From contig NC_049986.1 in assembly GCF_000003815.2 (NCBI RefSeq), forward strand, positions 12,430,089 through 12,494,088: DNA of 64,000 nt. The letters run 5' to 3'. This DNA is from Branchiostoma floridae (taxonomy: Eukaryota > Chordata > Leptocardii > Amphioxiformes > Branchiostomatidae). The translations under genes and the position numbers were made by a program. The notes under the pieces were generated by a model. That model did not search any database, was not told the origin of the DNA, and saw only the letters and a program-made list of their open reading frames with translations. Numbering within the stretch: the first letter of the stretch is position 1; the number at the start of each line of letters is the position of its first letter. This document shows, piece by piece, positions 13,901-25,700 of this stretch.

Positions 13901-16900
13901 TCTTTTTAATGATTATTTTATTCTATATAGTAAATAGAGGTACATTCCATGGCTTGAAACACATTAACACACACGATCACTTAAATATACGTAGTCATAA
14001 AACGCTGAAATGTACGTATTTCTATGCCCTCTATCAGGTGGTGTGCAAAGTGTTTGCGGTTTTGCTACACTACATCTACCTGGCAGCGTTCGCCTGGATG
14101 TTGGTGGAGGGCATTCACCTGTACAACGTCATCATCCGGGTGTTCACACACGTCAGGCTTCTCTACTACTATCTTATTGGCTGGGGTAAGTACAATTTAC
14201 GTATTGCGTTAAATATACACACAAGCGAAACAATAAACTAAACGGTTATAGTAAAACCTTTATTGATTACTGTACGTTATGTTCAATGACTGATGCAATG
14301 TTATTAATTCATATTGCAGGTCTGCCACTCCTGGTGTGTATTGTGTCTGTCAGCATAGCGCATAGCGGCTATGGGGAAAAGGACAAGTAAGTTTTTAGCG
14401 ACGCCTTTGAGGCGTAGACTGTGGATGTTACTTTTTCCTGTGTTGTTGATAAAACATTGAACATAAGCTTTTCATTCAGTCTGTGATTTAGTAATTTACT
14501 TGTATCACCTTGTGCTCTATATGTCTACTTCAAGATGTAATGCATTAACGCCACATATTAATGTATATTTGATGACATGTAAAATGTTTATTTTTTTTAC
14601 TCTTCAAGTTGCTGGTTATCCACTGGTGGAGGAGTAATCTGGGCGTTTGTTGCACCTGCCCTAGTCATCATCATGGTAAGTACATATCTTAACATTAAGT
14701 AAAAGAAAATCTTTAATCTAAATCACCATGAAAGAGACCTAGTGATAGCACTAGCAGGACATGTGTGCCGATTTACATCAGTCAGTATTCACCACTATGT
14801 ATTAGATAGACGAAATCTGTATATATAAACACCAAACATTTGCTTGGTTCAGGTTAACGCGGTAATTTTGATCCTGGTGACAAGAGAGGTCGTCAAACTC
14901 AACAACATCAGCTTCCGGGTCAAACCGGAAAAGGAAAAGTCTTCTTTCAAGTAAGTAACCTCGAGCTCGTTCCAAAATTTGCAGAACCAAGTTGAGAACT
15001 TAGCTTTGGATGTTTATCTTGTATTTATTCTAGACGTAAAGCGAAACAATATCATAAACCTTTATTGAAAGCCATTGATGTCTAATGTATTGTCGTGCCA
15101 TAGCCATAACTATACAATCTTACTACTCAATGTTCAATTTAGCAACACAAGTACATTCGGATTTCCTCCTTATTACAATGTCATTACAAGGCTTGACAAC
15201 AAATAATGGCATAAAAATAAGAACTATTTACACTCAAACCTATCTAATTCATACCACAATAATTGACTATCCACTCGGAAACGTCTGTGCCTTTTGAGTA
15301 ATCTTATCGCTTCGTCGCTTCGTTTTTTTTATAGATTTTTTTAGTATAGTGTAAAAATACTACTTTATCCTAAAAACCGTGTCACCTAGAATGACCCCAG
15401 CAGTATTAATACCATGTATATTTACCATATGCAGGTCCAGTGTACGTGCTGTAGCTGTCCTGTTACCTATCCTCGGTATTTCATGGATATTCGGTGTCCT
15501 GGCAGTGAACGAAGCTGCAGTTGTATTTCAGTACATCTTCGCTCTAACGAACAGCTCACAGGTTGGTGTAGTGTTAAATCAAGTTTTCACAAAGCATCTC
15601 TGATTTATTTACAATATTCTTTAAAATCTATATCCCGAAGTAGAAGATTTAATGTATCTCACATATTGTAAATTTGTACAAAGTTTAATATTTTACTCTT
15701 AATGTTGCTGGTTATGCTTATGCCCGAAGAAACTCCAATGTTTGGTCTTGAACTAGTGACATGTTATGAGATGGAAATGTGTGTGCCTGGCTAGTCTTAC
15801 ACGAGTTTGTTGCACTTTTTCGTTGCAGGGGCTGTTTATTTTCCTGTTCCATTGTGCTCTAAACAGTGAGGTACGTTCATCAAATTTCATGGAGCCGATA
15901 AATATTCAAATGATTATTCAGTAACAGTAAAGAGAAGAATGGTGGACGACAAAGTACTCCTCTCTCATAAGCATGACAATGCCTTTGAAGTGACGAAGTG
16001 TTGCTTCTTTCATCTTCGACTTTGTAACTCATCATCATTATTTGTTCCTTATGATCTAATTTTGTAGGTTCGTCAAGCGTTTAAGCGCAGAGCCTACAGT
16101 TGGAGCGTTAGCCGCGGGAACATCCCGGGGAGAGTCGATACCGTACGGGTCAAGCCGTTCGACTCGGACGTGGTAAGTCAAACATATTGTTCTGAAGACC
16201 GTTAGTCAAAAGCTTGAAATAATATCCACCTGGGTTAGTGACCTGTCATGTATTTTTGCAGTCTACTAAAGTAATGTAGATAGAATAGGAATTAAAAACA
16301 TCTCAAACGTGATAGTAAAATATCATTCAATCAATGACTCTAAAACACGTACCTCGAAATCTTAAACTTGAGCAATTGAAACAGTCAATGGATAATTCAA
16401 GTAGGTAAGTAATGTATCTCTGCAGTCATTCAGAACTTAACTGTTAAAAGAATTAGGCTAAAAAGCAGATTTGTGAATACTTTAACTCTGTGGCCCCAAG
16501 AATAGTGGTGAACGCAAAAATCGTTATGGTTATAAACAGTACACCAAAAAGTAGTTACTCAAGCAACTGGATATGGTTTTTTCCAAAGCCATGTTGAGTT
16601 TTTTCCAAAATCATATCCAGTTGCTTGAGTAACTGCTTTTTGGTGTATCTTATTACCTGGATGTCTAACCTACATCGACGTGTTATAAAGAGTGTTTTGT
16701 ACATTGGCCCACTTTGGGTATATTGAAGTAGCGGATTGAAATGTCACTACACTTTTACTCCGTCCCTACAGATTCGGCCTGAGTCACAAAGTTCAACAAA
16801 ATCCAACAAAAAGACTACAACTCCGGAGTTGATGCCTTCAGTTGTCTCCACCACCCACCTCCCCAACTTGGAATTCTCGGACCCGGACGTTTTCGCCACC

Positions 16901-16981
16901 CCCCTCTCCAACATGGATTCTTCCGCACCACAACCCATTCCTAGAAGGAAGCTATCCAGAATGCCATCGACAGAAGTTTAG
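7929..16981 (+). CDS. ADGRD1: Adhesion G protein-coupled receptor, ADGRD1/GPR133-like (first exon not found)
   Basis: Exons: 7929-8039, 8345-8446, 8955-9131, 9699-9956, 10201-10235, 10352-10540, 10747-10815, 11099-11225, 11601-11720, 11986-12049, 12333-12450, 12842-13012, 13355-13458, 13773-13875, 14038-14185, 14320-14386, 14609-14675, 14853-14950, 15435-15561, 15829-15870, 16068-16172, 16772-16981. They join in phase into 869 residues; only an N-terminal signal-peptide exon is missing. Exons 1-4 encode a pentraxin/LamG-like domain, exons 5-11 a GAIN domain, and 12842-13012 the GPS (two Cys, a GC, then CNHMTNYA), where GAIN autoproteolysis would cut between Met and Thr. The tethered agonist [10 protein letters not shown] nearly matches human ADGRD1. 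Seven membrane segments follow, with typical family stretches such as [17 protein letters not shown] and LLPILGISW. In vertebrates this receptor couples to Gs. Orthology to ADGRD1 versus ADGRD2 is not resolved here. Confidence 0.9.
12900..13000 (+). other. GPS autoproteolysis motif and tethered agonist
   Basis: This part of the GPCR exon holds the four-Cys/two-Trp GPS layout and the cleavage tripeptide His-Met-Thr. Most family members have His-Leu-Ser/Thr, so Met at the P1 position is a mild variation. The residues after the scissile bond form the Stachel agonist peptide and are strongly conserved with vertebrate ADGRD1. Confidence 0.8.
16540..16647. repeat. 108-bp hairpin repeat in the last GPCR intron
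   Basis: The two arms, beginning TACACCAAAAAG and ending CTTTTTGGTGTA, are almost perfect inverted copies around a short loop. The inner motif CAGTTACTCAAGCAACTGGA recurs at 44.46-44.52 kb, and a diverged partial copy lies near 13.56 kb. This is therefore a dispersed family, probably a small non-autonomous DNA element. Confidence 0.7.
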
Positions 16982-17381
16982 AAAGTTTGAATAACATTTT
17001 GGCAATCCACTTAATCTTTAATGAACATTTCAGTACCAAGGACATGACCATGTGACCAAGGACATGACCATGTGCAGGGGTAGCAGGGTGGGATCACATT
17101 TTAGTATCGAGGTCAGGACAGTAGCATATTTTGACGGCAATAGGTGATGAAAATAGCGAGTCATGTCACAGTCGCGCCCACTGTGATTGTGTACAAACTG
17201 TTGGCTCGGACATGTAAATACGTTTGATGCGTGTAACTTTTAACCATGCCATAAATGTAATATGAGCCCTGGGGATTGCGTAGATAAGTATGGATCAGAC
17301 CACATTATATGCCGTACAATTATATTGATGTTTAAACAGGTCATGTATATTCAGGGCTTTATATACGTTGAGTAACAGTTG

Positions 17382-17387
17382 AATAAA
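17382..17387 (+). terminator. Polyadenylation signal AATAAA of the GPCR gene
   Basis: A canonical hexamer about 400 bp beyond the GPCR stop codon. The intervening 3'UTR contains a short direct repeat near 17038-17075 (AAGGACATGACCATGTG twice) and no other gene. Confidence 0.6.
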
Positions 17388-17744
17388 ACAACGAAACAAC
17401 GTTTTTTTGGGACGTCTCTGACACCTTTACTTCACCCTAATTAACAAATACAAATAGAGTTCCAAACTCAAGACTCTTACTTAACTTTACCATGCGCTGT
17501 ACGACAGTAACAATGATTATTACAATCTATGTACACTGCACGGCAGAACAAGGATGTCAATGCGTGCTTGGTCTGACAGCTAACGCATTTGTACAAGTAT
17601 TTTGTGAAGCATATTACGCTGGGTGCCAGCTTTGCAACTGTAAGTGGAGACAGACTGAACCTAACAAGGCTGACATTGGGGCACTACAAAAATCATCATT
17701 GTCGAACTATTTCAGGAATGAAGGAATGTGAGGTATAGGATCAC

Positions 17745-18608
17745 CTGTGGACAATACTAGACAACTTCCTGTCTATAACAAATTAGCTGGACAGATAGTT
17801 GAACAAGTGCCGTTCTATACTCACCTGGGCACCACCATCCACCAGACCTTACGTTGGACTGAACACGTCCAGACTACATCTAGCAAGGCCAGGAGAACTC
17901 TGGGATTCCTGTGGAAACTCAGAGGCAAGCTATCCCGGGAGGCACTAGAGATGGCGTACAACACGATGGTTCGACCAAAACTGGAGTACGCCTCTGTACT
18001 GCTAGGGGACCTGGCTTCTTCATCCAGCAAGATGTTGGAGCGAGTTCACTACCAAGCCGCCTGCCTTGTCACCGGGGCCGCTAGACGAACACCATCAAGC
18101 GTCGTCATGCAAGAACTTGGATGGGACAGCCTAGCAACTAGAAGACATTCCCAGTCCATGGTTCTCATGTATAAACTGGTGAATGGCTTAGTCCCTCCTC
18201 ACCTGCAACCGCTGATACCCACCACAAGAGGCGAGCACAGAACCACACGCCTACGGCTTCGCAACTCTACCCATCTCCACATACCACGCTGCAGGACCCA
18301 GACTTACCAGTCAAGCTTCATTCCGCACGCTTCCCGCCTCTGGAACGATCTTCCCCAGGCAATAAAGCAAGCTGGTAGTCTCAGATTGTTTAAACGAAGA
18401 CTGGCAAACTGGACTGACTGATTGATACCCAGATTTATAGATTGTATTGTAATTTTAAATTGTATGCAATGATTGTATTTTAACAATTGTACAAATTGAT
18501 ATGTATGTATGTATTCATGTGTGGGCCACGACACCAGCATATCGCTGCCTGTGTCCCACGTGTATTGTATTGTTTGCAATTCCAATAAATCAAATCAATC
18601 AAATCAAA
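17745..18608 (+). mobile_element. 5'-truncated non-LTR retrotransposon (CR1/L2-like), 3' end of reverse transcriptase ORF
   Basis: An open frame of about 225 codons (17747-18421) is the C-terminal thumb and tail of a LINE reverse transcriptase. It has the family pattern YTHLGTTI, RTLGFLWK, a KLEYAS block, QAACLVTGA and a terminal RLWNDLPQ with a basic end. The stop is followed by a short 3'UTR and a simple-sequence tail of AAATC-type units near 18586-18608. The palm domain is absent, so this is a dead 5'-truncated copy, although its frame is still open and hence fairly young. Its direction matches the GPCR gene. Confidence 0.85.
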
Positions 18609-18733
18609 TTAGATGTGCTCCCGACACTGTTACCATAACACTACAAGAGAGATTAGTATCTATAAGACTCTCCACTTCTTGAATTGCACAAGAATAAGTC
18701 CACAATGCTGGTAGCTAAATTCTCAACATGTAC

Positions 18734-18739
18734 TTTATT
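18734..18739 (-). terminator. Polyadenylation signal of the double-RING gene
   Basis: TTTATT on the plus strand reads AATAAA on the minus strand, about 80 bp past the stop codon at 18821-18823. The very short 3'UTR fits the intronless gene. Confidence 0.6.
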
Positions 18740-18820
18740 CAAAGTTTGATACACTTAAAAGTCCTATCTAATATTCATATAAACAGTCTACAGGAAAGTA
18801 TTGACTGTTGAACATGTATG

Positions 18821-20782
18821 CTAAACCAGCGGCTCTCCGTCGAGAGGACAAAGAGTAGAACAGTTTTTAAGCCAATTCTCAATACAAAGTACATGAAAGC
18901 CGTGTTTACAGGGGAGAATTTTCTTGGTCTGTCCCAGTTCGTAATGTTCCATACAGATGGCACAGTTGTCTCCGATCACTAACATTTCTACCACCTGCGT
19001 CTCCAGGTCGTCAACGCGGGTCGGTTCGACTGTCTTCGGCTCTACTCGCTCGTCAAGCCGAAGAAGCATGTCGTAGTCCTCTGGTGTTAGATCCCTCCGC
19101 TGCAGCTCGGCAACTTCCCGAAGTGTGGGGTCTACTGAATCACTTGTGGGATCAAGGACAAGTCCAACTTGTTTGGCGTCTTGTTGTTCCACCTGAATGT
19201 CGGTAGGAGGCTCTGCTGTGACGTCAATACCATCCAGGGGACAAGCGCTGGAACAGTTTGTCAGCCACAGCGTGATGCACTGGACGTGGAACGTGTGGCC
19301 ACAGTTGAGCACCTTCTGAATCTGACCGACCTCGTATGGATCGAAACAGATGGCGCATGGCGCGTCACTGGCGCTGTCTACTCTTACAGTTTTCAGATCT
19401 CTTATTGTCTTCGAGCTGACAGTTTTTGGGGCGACACTGTCGTCTAGCAGCAGCAAAAGTTCATAGTCTTCCGGCGTGAAGTCTCGGTGTTGGAGATCAA
19501 CCAGCCGCGCCATGCTCTGGTCCGCGGATGACGGCAGATCCTCGCGTCGAAGCTCGTATTTCTGTGCCTTCTGTGCCTGTCTGCGGCTTAAGGTACGCTC
19601 AGTTCCCGTCACCTGAACGACAAGGTGACGCAGCTCCTTACAAGATAACTTCTTACCGATCTTCCTTAGTTTCTTCTGAGTTTCAACTTGACTCCTCTGT
19701 ATTTTGTGTTCCCGTGCGATATGCATGACATGTGCCTTCAGAAGGAGGATGACGTCATGGTGTGTGAGGTTGGGGTTGAGTCCGGCTTGAACCCTCTGCA
19801 GCGCGATGTTGTGGCTGGCCTCACGTGTGGTGAGGACAACTCTCTTGGCTCCCCGAGCCAGAGCCTGAATGTTGCGAAGGCTGTCGGGAATGTGTAATTT
19901 CTGTAAGCACAGTGTCTCCTTAACGCGCGTAAACGCCCTCCTCTGACGTCTCTGTACCTTCCTCTTCTCCTTAGTTGTGCACACACGTTGTTCTTTCTTG
20001 CACAGTTTGTCTAGGTCGCGCTGCGCTGCCATGTTGGCCCGAGCACCGTTGACACACTGATTGAAAACGTCATCTAGAACACCTAGCGTGACGGGCGCAC
20101 CGTGTGCGGTTCTGAGTCCGGGAACTATGGCGCCCTTGTGAGCTTCCTCTTTCGTTTCCTCATTGTGCTGTAAAGATTTGTTTTCGCGTCGACAAATATG
20201 CTTGACGCTGAGCCTTTTCTCGGCGTTCATTTTCCTTGCCTCTACAGCGACCTTGACATTCTCCTTCCTGACGTCATCTGTCCTTTTAACACAAGCTACG
20301 ACAATCTTCTGTCTACCGCTGTAACAATACTCGTTCTTCAACAGCCTTCGCGTTCTTGTAGTTTTGTTCTTCGCACATGCTCTCAGACGAGGCTTACCTC
20401 TGACAATGGTCACAGAGTCTTCGAATTCTTCGTAGTCCTGGAGTTCACTATAAGAAGTCGTTGTGTAGGGTATCAGCTCCTCTTGTGTGAAACTGAACGC
20501 CCGTGCTGGCCTCTCAATGTAGAAACTCCACAGTTCTGCAGCAGGCCTAAACTTCCGCTTCTTCTTCGCTTGATCTTCAGAACCTTCGTTACCAACGTTC
20601 TCAATATCAGCGGCTGGAACAACCCTACACAAATGTTCACTGTTGGCCTTGCGTTTTGCAGACGCCATTTTGAGATGTCTTGGGTCTCCGGAGAGCCCCT
20701 CCCCCTTGAGAAAGCTGCGACCAACAATAGACCCGTCTTGTCTTGAAGACGCGGAAATGCATTCACCTGAATTGACACCCAT
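18821..20782 (-). CDS. Intronless protein with two C-terminal RING-H2 domains, putative E3 ubiquitin ligase
   Basis: A single uninterrupted frame of 653 codons. The first ATG (20782) is used here; a second in-frame ATG at 20668, which starts MASAKRKAN and has a cleaner basic N terminus, may be the real start. Residues 1-450 are highly charged, Lys/Arg-rich and helical, without a recognised domain. Two modules follow, each with a TPEDY-LL-LD segment and then a RING: residues about 476-518 and 607-649. Ligands read C-x2-C-x14-C-x-H-x2-H-x2-C-x11-C-x2-D in both. The last ligand is Asp in a CPLDG context, as in RBX1. The second module is a tandem duplicate of the first. Lack of introns in an intron-rich genome suggests a retrocopy or a recently born family. 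No orthologue is named. Confidence 0.8.
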   Translation of the reverse strand: MGVNSGECISASSRQDGSIVGRSFLKGEGLSGDPRHLKMASAKRKANSEHLCRVVPAADIENVGNEGSEDQAKKKRKFRPAAELWSFYIERPARAFSFTQEELIPYTTTSYSELQDYEEFEDSVTIVRGKPRLRACAKNKTTRTRRLLKNEYCYSGRQKIVVACVKRTDDVRKENVKVAVEARKMNAEKRLSVKHICRRENKSLQHNEETKEEAHKGAIVPGLRTAHGAPVTLGVLDDVFNQCVNGARANMAAQRDLDKLCKKEQRVCTTKEKRKVQRRQRRAFTRVKETLCLQKLHIPDSLRNIQALARGAKRVVLTTREASHNIALQRVQAGLNPNLTHHDVILLLKAHVMHIAREHKIQRSQVETQKKLRKIGKKLSCKELRHLVVQVTGTERTLSRRQAQKAQKYELRREDLPSSADQSMARLVDLQHRDFTPEDYELLLLLDDSVAPKTVSSKTIRDLKTVRVDSASDAPCAICFDPYEVGQIQKVLNCGHTFHVQCITLWLTNCSSACPLDGIDVTAEPPTDIQVEQQDAKQVGLVLDPTSDSVDPTLREVAELQRRDLTPEDYDMLLRLDERVEPKTVEPTRVDDLETQVVEMLVIGDNCAICMEHYELGQTKKILPCKHGFHVLCIENWLKNCSTLCPLDGEPLV

Positions 20783-21436
20783 GTCCTACTCGTCAAGCAC
20801 GAAGTCTTAAACTACTTACTTGCCAGAAGCTTCGCCACAGAAAACCCAACAGCCGGGTGGCTTGCAAAAGCTTGAGAAATATGAGGAGAAGTCAGCGCTA
20901 TAAATACGGCCTGACGCGATTGCACAATACACTGAAACGTATCTATGATCATAACAACACTGCAGGAGTATAAAAGGAAAGTGATGTCACTGTGTCCAGT
21001 GCCTATTGGTCCACAGACGGCGGCATGACCTCTAACCTTATGACGTCGGTAACAAAACACGGTGGGCGGTACCTGGGTCGTGGTACGGGGAACAAGTCTG
21101 CATACTTCTGCATATTTTTGACGTAAACTGACGACGTGGAACAGTGTTGCACTGGTGACGGTCTTTTAGATAACATCGTCAATGATATTGTGAAAAGTTC
21201 GTAATACATGGTATTGTCGTAATTTAGCATCGAAGCCAGTTGTAGTTGCTGCAATGGTTCGCCTTCTTGTGGATATATGATATGTTCGCAACAGCTAAGA
21301 CCATAGTCTGAAAACGCATCGTTGCATCTATCAACCAATATTATCGCTTCTGTCATATCCAGACTACATAAAATATAACGTTAGAAACTCATTTACTTCT
21401 TATGGGCTTCGTGGTTTCAATTGAGTGCCAACTATG
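20783..21436. other. Intergenic region between the RING gene and PET117
   Basis: Contains the likely promoter of the RING gene: a TATTTATA-like element on the minus strand near 20897-20905 and CCAAT/ATTGG pairs near 21005. A 117-codon minus-strand ORF (21003-21356) has no recognisable domain and lies across this promoter; it could be an unrecognised small protein or chance. Confidence 0.35.
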
Positions 21437-21679
21437 CTATCTTCCTGCTTCATCCCCAACTGCCTGTTTTTCCCGTCCTTCTTCATATTTCTTGGTGAGC
21501 TCTATCTGCTCGACCTGCATCCTGATGTTTTGTCTCCGCCTCGCCTCCCGTTCCATGTCCCTGACCGGACCCTGTCTCATCCGCTCTCTGTCCTGGACCT
21601 GGCTGTAGTGAATGTAACCGATAATTCCCAAACTCGTCGCAACGCAGCCGCAGAAAAATACCTTAGCTGGAATAGACAT
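21437..21679 (-). CDS. PET117: PET117 cytochrome c oxidase assembly factor homologue
   Basis: An 80-residue single-exon protein, the usual length of PET117. The N terminus (MSIPAKVFFCGCVATSLGII) is a membrane or mitochondrial-targeting segment. It is followed by the typical PET117 layout of a charged helix with DRERMRQGPVRDMER, then RRQNIRMQVEQIELT and an acidic/basic tail. In yeast and human this inner-membrane protein works with heme A synthase during complex IV assembly. A start further upstream is not needed. It has no intron, and the recognised signature spans the whole protein. Confidence 0.85.
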   Translation of the reverse strand: MSIPAKVFFCGCVATSLGIIGYIHYSQVQDRERMRQGPVRDMEREARRRQNIRMQVEQIELTKKYEEGREKQAVGDEAGR

Positions 21680-22027
21680 CGTTGACCCAGTTTCTGATCC
21701 TCTTGGAAACGATTGGGTAGCGCTGAGATCGGCAAAAACGCGTCAAATCTGTGTGAAGTCGACGTTTCCACGCGTTGTGCAATCTTGTCCTTCGAGAGAT
21801 CGCGTCCTTAGATACCTTTGACCTCTTACATCATAGACGAATACACTAGTTCTTAGGGAGGGTTTTGTACATGGAAAAGTTTAGAAAAAAAACAACTTGA
21901 TATGCAATAAATCCATTTTATACACTTTATATATTTGACCTTACTTAATACAGATTAATTCAACATTTTGTCACAAAAGGTATGGTTTGATGCATAGATA
22001 AATTGGGGAATCAATCCCTCTAACTTA

Positions 22028-22752
22028 ATGGAGCCTTCCAGTATTCACAAGATGGCGTCGAGCGGTGAAAATAAAACTCGTGCAGCCGACCTGACGTCGT
22101 TACTGGAACACCCTAAGGTAAATAAGGCAAAATGACAGCAACAACAAACAGAGTCGATTAGCTAGTTAATGTAGTAAGTCTTCTAGTATTATGCACGGCT
22201 TCCAAGCTTACTTGATGCAGTAAGAAAGTGGTTTGCATGGGGCGGGGCGCATAAAACAGAAAAGTTGCGCGCTCTCTCGAGCTCTTGCTGCATATCTTGT
22301 ATTAATAGGTTGCTCAGCTAGTGCGCTTAGTACAACACCAAATGGATTGATATAGAATCACTAGATTTCAGATCGTATTTTCGCACCCACAAGGGACTAG
22401 TCCGATACTCGAGTATACAACAGTATGTATGATAATTGTATACAACCGACCGGGGTTCGCTTAAAAGGCTGGGCTGTCTACCAGGCCTGTCTACCTGGCC
22501 TGTCTACCTGGCCTGTCTACCTGGCCTGGCTATCACGTCAGGCTACTCAGATCCCCCCATTCATAGCCCCATCATATGGCACTCAGCCAAAATAGCTGAT
22601 TGACAGGCATAGTAATTGTTAATCTCCAACCTGCCAGTGACCTGAGGTTGGCCTGTCCACTGGCTGGACCCTTCGGGAATGTGTCTGGGAGGCCTTCCTT
22701 GCAGGGTGTCTGGAACACAAGTACCAGTACTGTGTGTGTGTATGTTTGTGTT

Positions 22753-22795
<43 letters not shown>

Positions 22796-25700
22796 ATGGG
22801 CTTGCCAGCAACAGAAATTTGTTTCTTTATTGAATATCTATCTTCTAGAACAGAAACTATCTCAGCTCATTCAACAAGAAGGAAGAGCATAAAGCACTGT
22901 AAAGCTAAACTTGTACTGACCAAGGGGGGTATAATTACATGTACCTCCTTGTTCTCTATGCTAGTATGCCATGTTGACATATGCAATTATCAGTAGTCAC
23001 ATAGCCTTTTTGAGGCTGTGGATTGTTATCCACTGTACAATTTTTGTGTCCAGGACAGAGCCCAATCCTCTCCTTCCACTGCCAATAATCTCTCCAACCC
23101 CCTTGTACAATTTGGAGTGGGGAAAGTACTGTAAACAGCACAGATTTTGTGACATGTCAAAGGATTTCAACCCAGGACCTCTGTTTTCTAAGTCTAACAC
23201 CCTAAAGCATTTACCCAACACGGTACTGGTACAGTACTTGAATGTGTTCCAGACACGCTGCAAGGAAGGCCTCCCATACACATTCCCAAATGGCCCAGCC
23301 AGTGGTGGACAGGCCAACCTCTGGTCCCGTAGTGGCAAGTTGGAGATTAGCAATTACTATGCTTGTCTATCAGCTATTTTGGCTGAGTGCCATATGATGG
23401 GGCTATGAATGGGGGGATCTGAGTAGCCTGACGTGATAGCCAGGCCAGGTAGACAGGCCAGGTAGCCTGGCCTGGTAGACAGCCCAGCCTTTTAAGCGAA
23501 CCCCAACAGACCGAGCCCATACAAGTACAGGGGTGCCTAATTAGCATTTGCACGAACCCTATGTATGAAATTCGTACGAATATCATGTGATACACACGAA
23601 TCACTATGAGGAAACGCACGAATATTATGAAATTCGCACGAATCACTATGCAAAAACGCACGAATATTATGAGATTTGCACGATCCTTATGCGAAATTGT
23701 GCAACCACTGCCGGGGTCACGTGACAGACGGAGCGGGATTTTCAAGGTGGCGGCTTCGATCGACGGTGACGGAAAATACGATGTAACACGCCGAAATGAA
23801 GCAAAACAGTAGCTCACAGGCTATCAAATACATCTTTGCGACGGTAAATGTCCATTCCATGCCTTGAAATATAAATATCACGGGTAGAAACGCTCAAAAT
23901 CAAGCCTCCTCCCGGCCGACGTTTTTGCATAAGGATCGTGCAAATCTCATAAGGTTCGTGTGAATCACATAGTGATTCGTGCGAATTTCATAATATTCGT
24001 GCGTTTTTGCATAGTGATTCGTGCGAATTTCATAATATTCGTGCGTTTTCGCATAGTGATTCGTGTGTATCACATAATATTCGTACGAATTTCATAGGGT
24101 TCGTGCAAATGCTTAGGCACCCCTGAAGTAGCCCCGCCCTCTCCATTGAAATGAAAGAAAACTGCTACTATTTGACAAACATACTCACACTCAAGAAAGA
24201 GCACGCCAGAATCCGGCACGCCAGAATCCGGCATGCATTGTGATCACGTTTTTTGTCCTGTAGATACAACAGCAGAAATGCCCCTTTCACACACAAAAGG
24301 CTATCTGCAGTGTCAAGTTCAAACACCAGGAGGTCGAAAGTCAAACATGAGCATCAGACCGCTAGCACCAGCCCATGTACCAAAAATCATCGCAATCGCG
24401 CGTTTTGATCTGGAGACACAGTGCAATCCCAAGATAGGTTCTGGAGATATAGGGTTCTGGAGATATAGGGCCGGATATGCCCCTTCCACACACACCCATG
24501 CTATTAAAAACTATACCTGCATGAAAAATAACATAAGTTGGCTTATCTTTCTCCTACAGTACAAGGAAATGGTGGCTTATGGTTATAACAATCAGGAACA
24601 AGGTCACGTCGCCATGCTGGTATATCTGTACCTCTCAGAAGGTAAGGTTCTTTCCAAAACCTTTGTCTGAGTCATGTGCACTGTGTTTGTATGTGTGTGT
24701 TTGTTTCCAACTGTCTCCTTGTGCATTTGACTGAGTTGTGATACACTACCCCATTGTGAGTCACTCCCTATCTTGTCATAACTTATATTTCTAACACTTC
24801 CAGACTTTCAGTTGGCCTTGTATTTGCATGCAAGGCCAACTGAAAGGCCAACATTAGTTTTATGTGAAGGGTGTGAAGTCTGCCATCTCTTGTGGTTGGT
24901 ATTGTGGAGGAATGATTGCTTTGTAATGGTAGCATCAACAGATTCCACACGACTTGTTACTAGTAGTCCAACCTCCCACACAGGGCTGGTCCTGCAACAT
25001 ACACAAATGCTTCAAGGTATCAACCCTGCCATTCTAGCCCCAGATATAGGGTATTAGGGGCATCTTGCTTATGAGTATTAATGTCCAGGAAATTATTCCT
25101 TTATTTTCCAGCCAAACAGTGGGCAGAACTGGACCTACAGCCCTGTCCAGAACTTCAGATGGTCACCCTGTATGGTCGCCCAACACAGGCTGATGACCTA
25201 CAGGTGTTGGTGCCTCTTGGAAAACAAGCTGATCTCAGTCCACAAAGGTATCAAGATATTAAGATGTTACTGTTTCTCTGTTATGTGAAATGGTAGCAAT
25301 CAGAAACAATTGTAAGTCGATGGTATTTGCCACAGTACTACTAATGTTATATTGCCATCAATCCCTGAGTCTTTTTAATGTAATTTATTCCTATAATATA
25401 TGTTATGTCCTTCACCCAAAACCATTTCTGCATAGGAACATATGCCAAAGGTTTTGCCCATGACGAGAGCACTTTTATGTCACATGTATTATATTTAATA
25501 AGTAAAATAAATATCGAGTGTATTTGCAGCCACTATGCAGCCACTACGTACCCAATTTTTTTTAGTTATGAGGCTGCTTTACGTGATGGAGGCACCTCCT
25601 CGAACATGGGACCCCCGTTGTACGTCCCTTCTGAAAGACGAATTCGTGAACATTGAATGCAGAATAAATGTTGCAGGTTTGAGTTCATTGGATGCTTATG

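Noticed and set aside
21003-21356. 117-codon minus-strand ORF
   Set aside because: No recognisable domain, lies over the promoter of the RING gene, and no splice partner was found. Kept only as a remark.
22572-23817. Several ORFs of 80-150 codons on both strands
   Set aside because: They lie in inverted-repeat arms and a GT microsatellite, overlap one another on opposite strands and show no protein family features.
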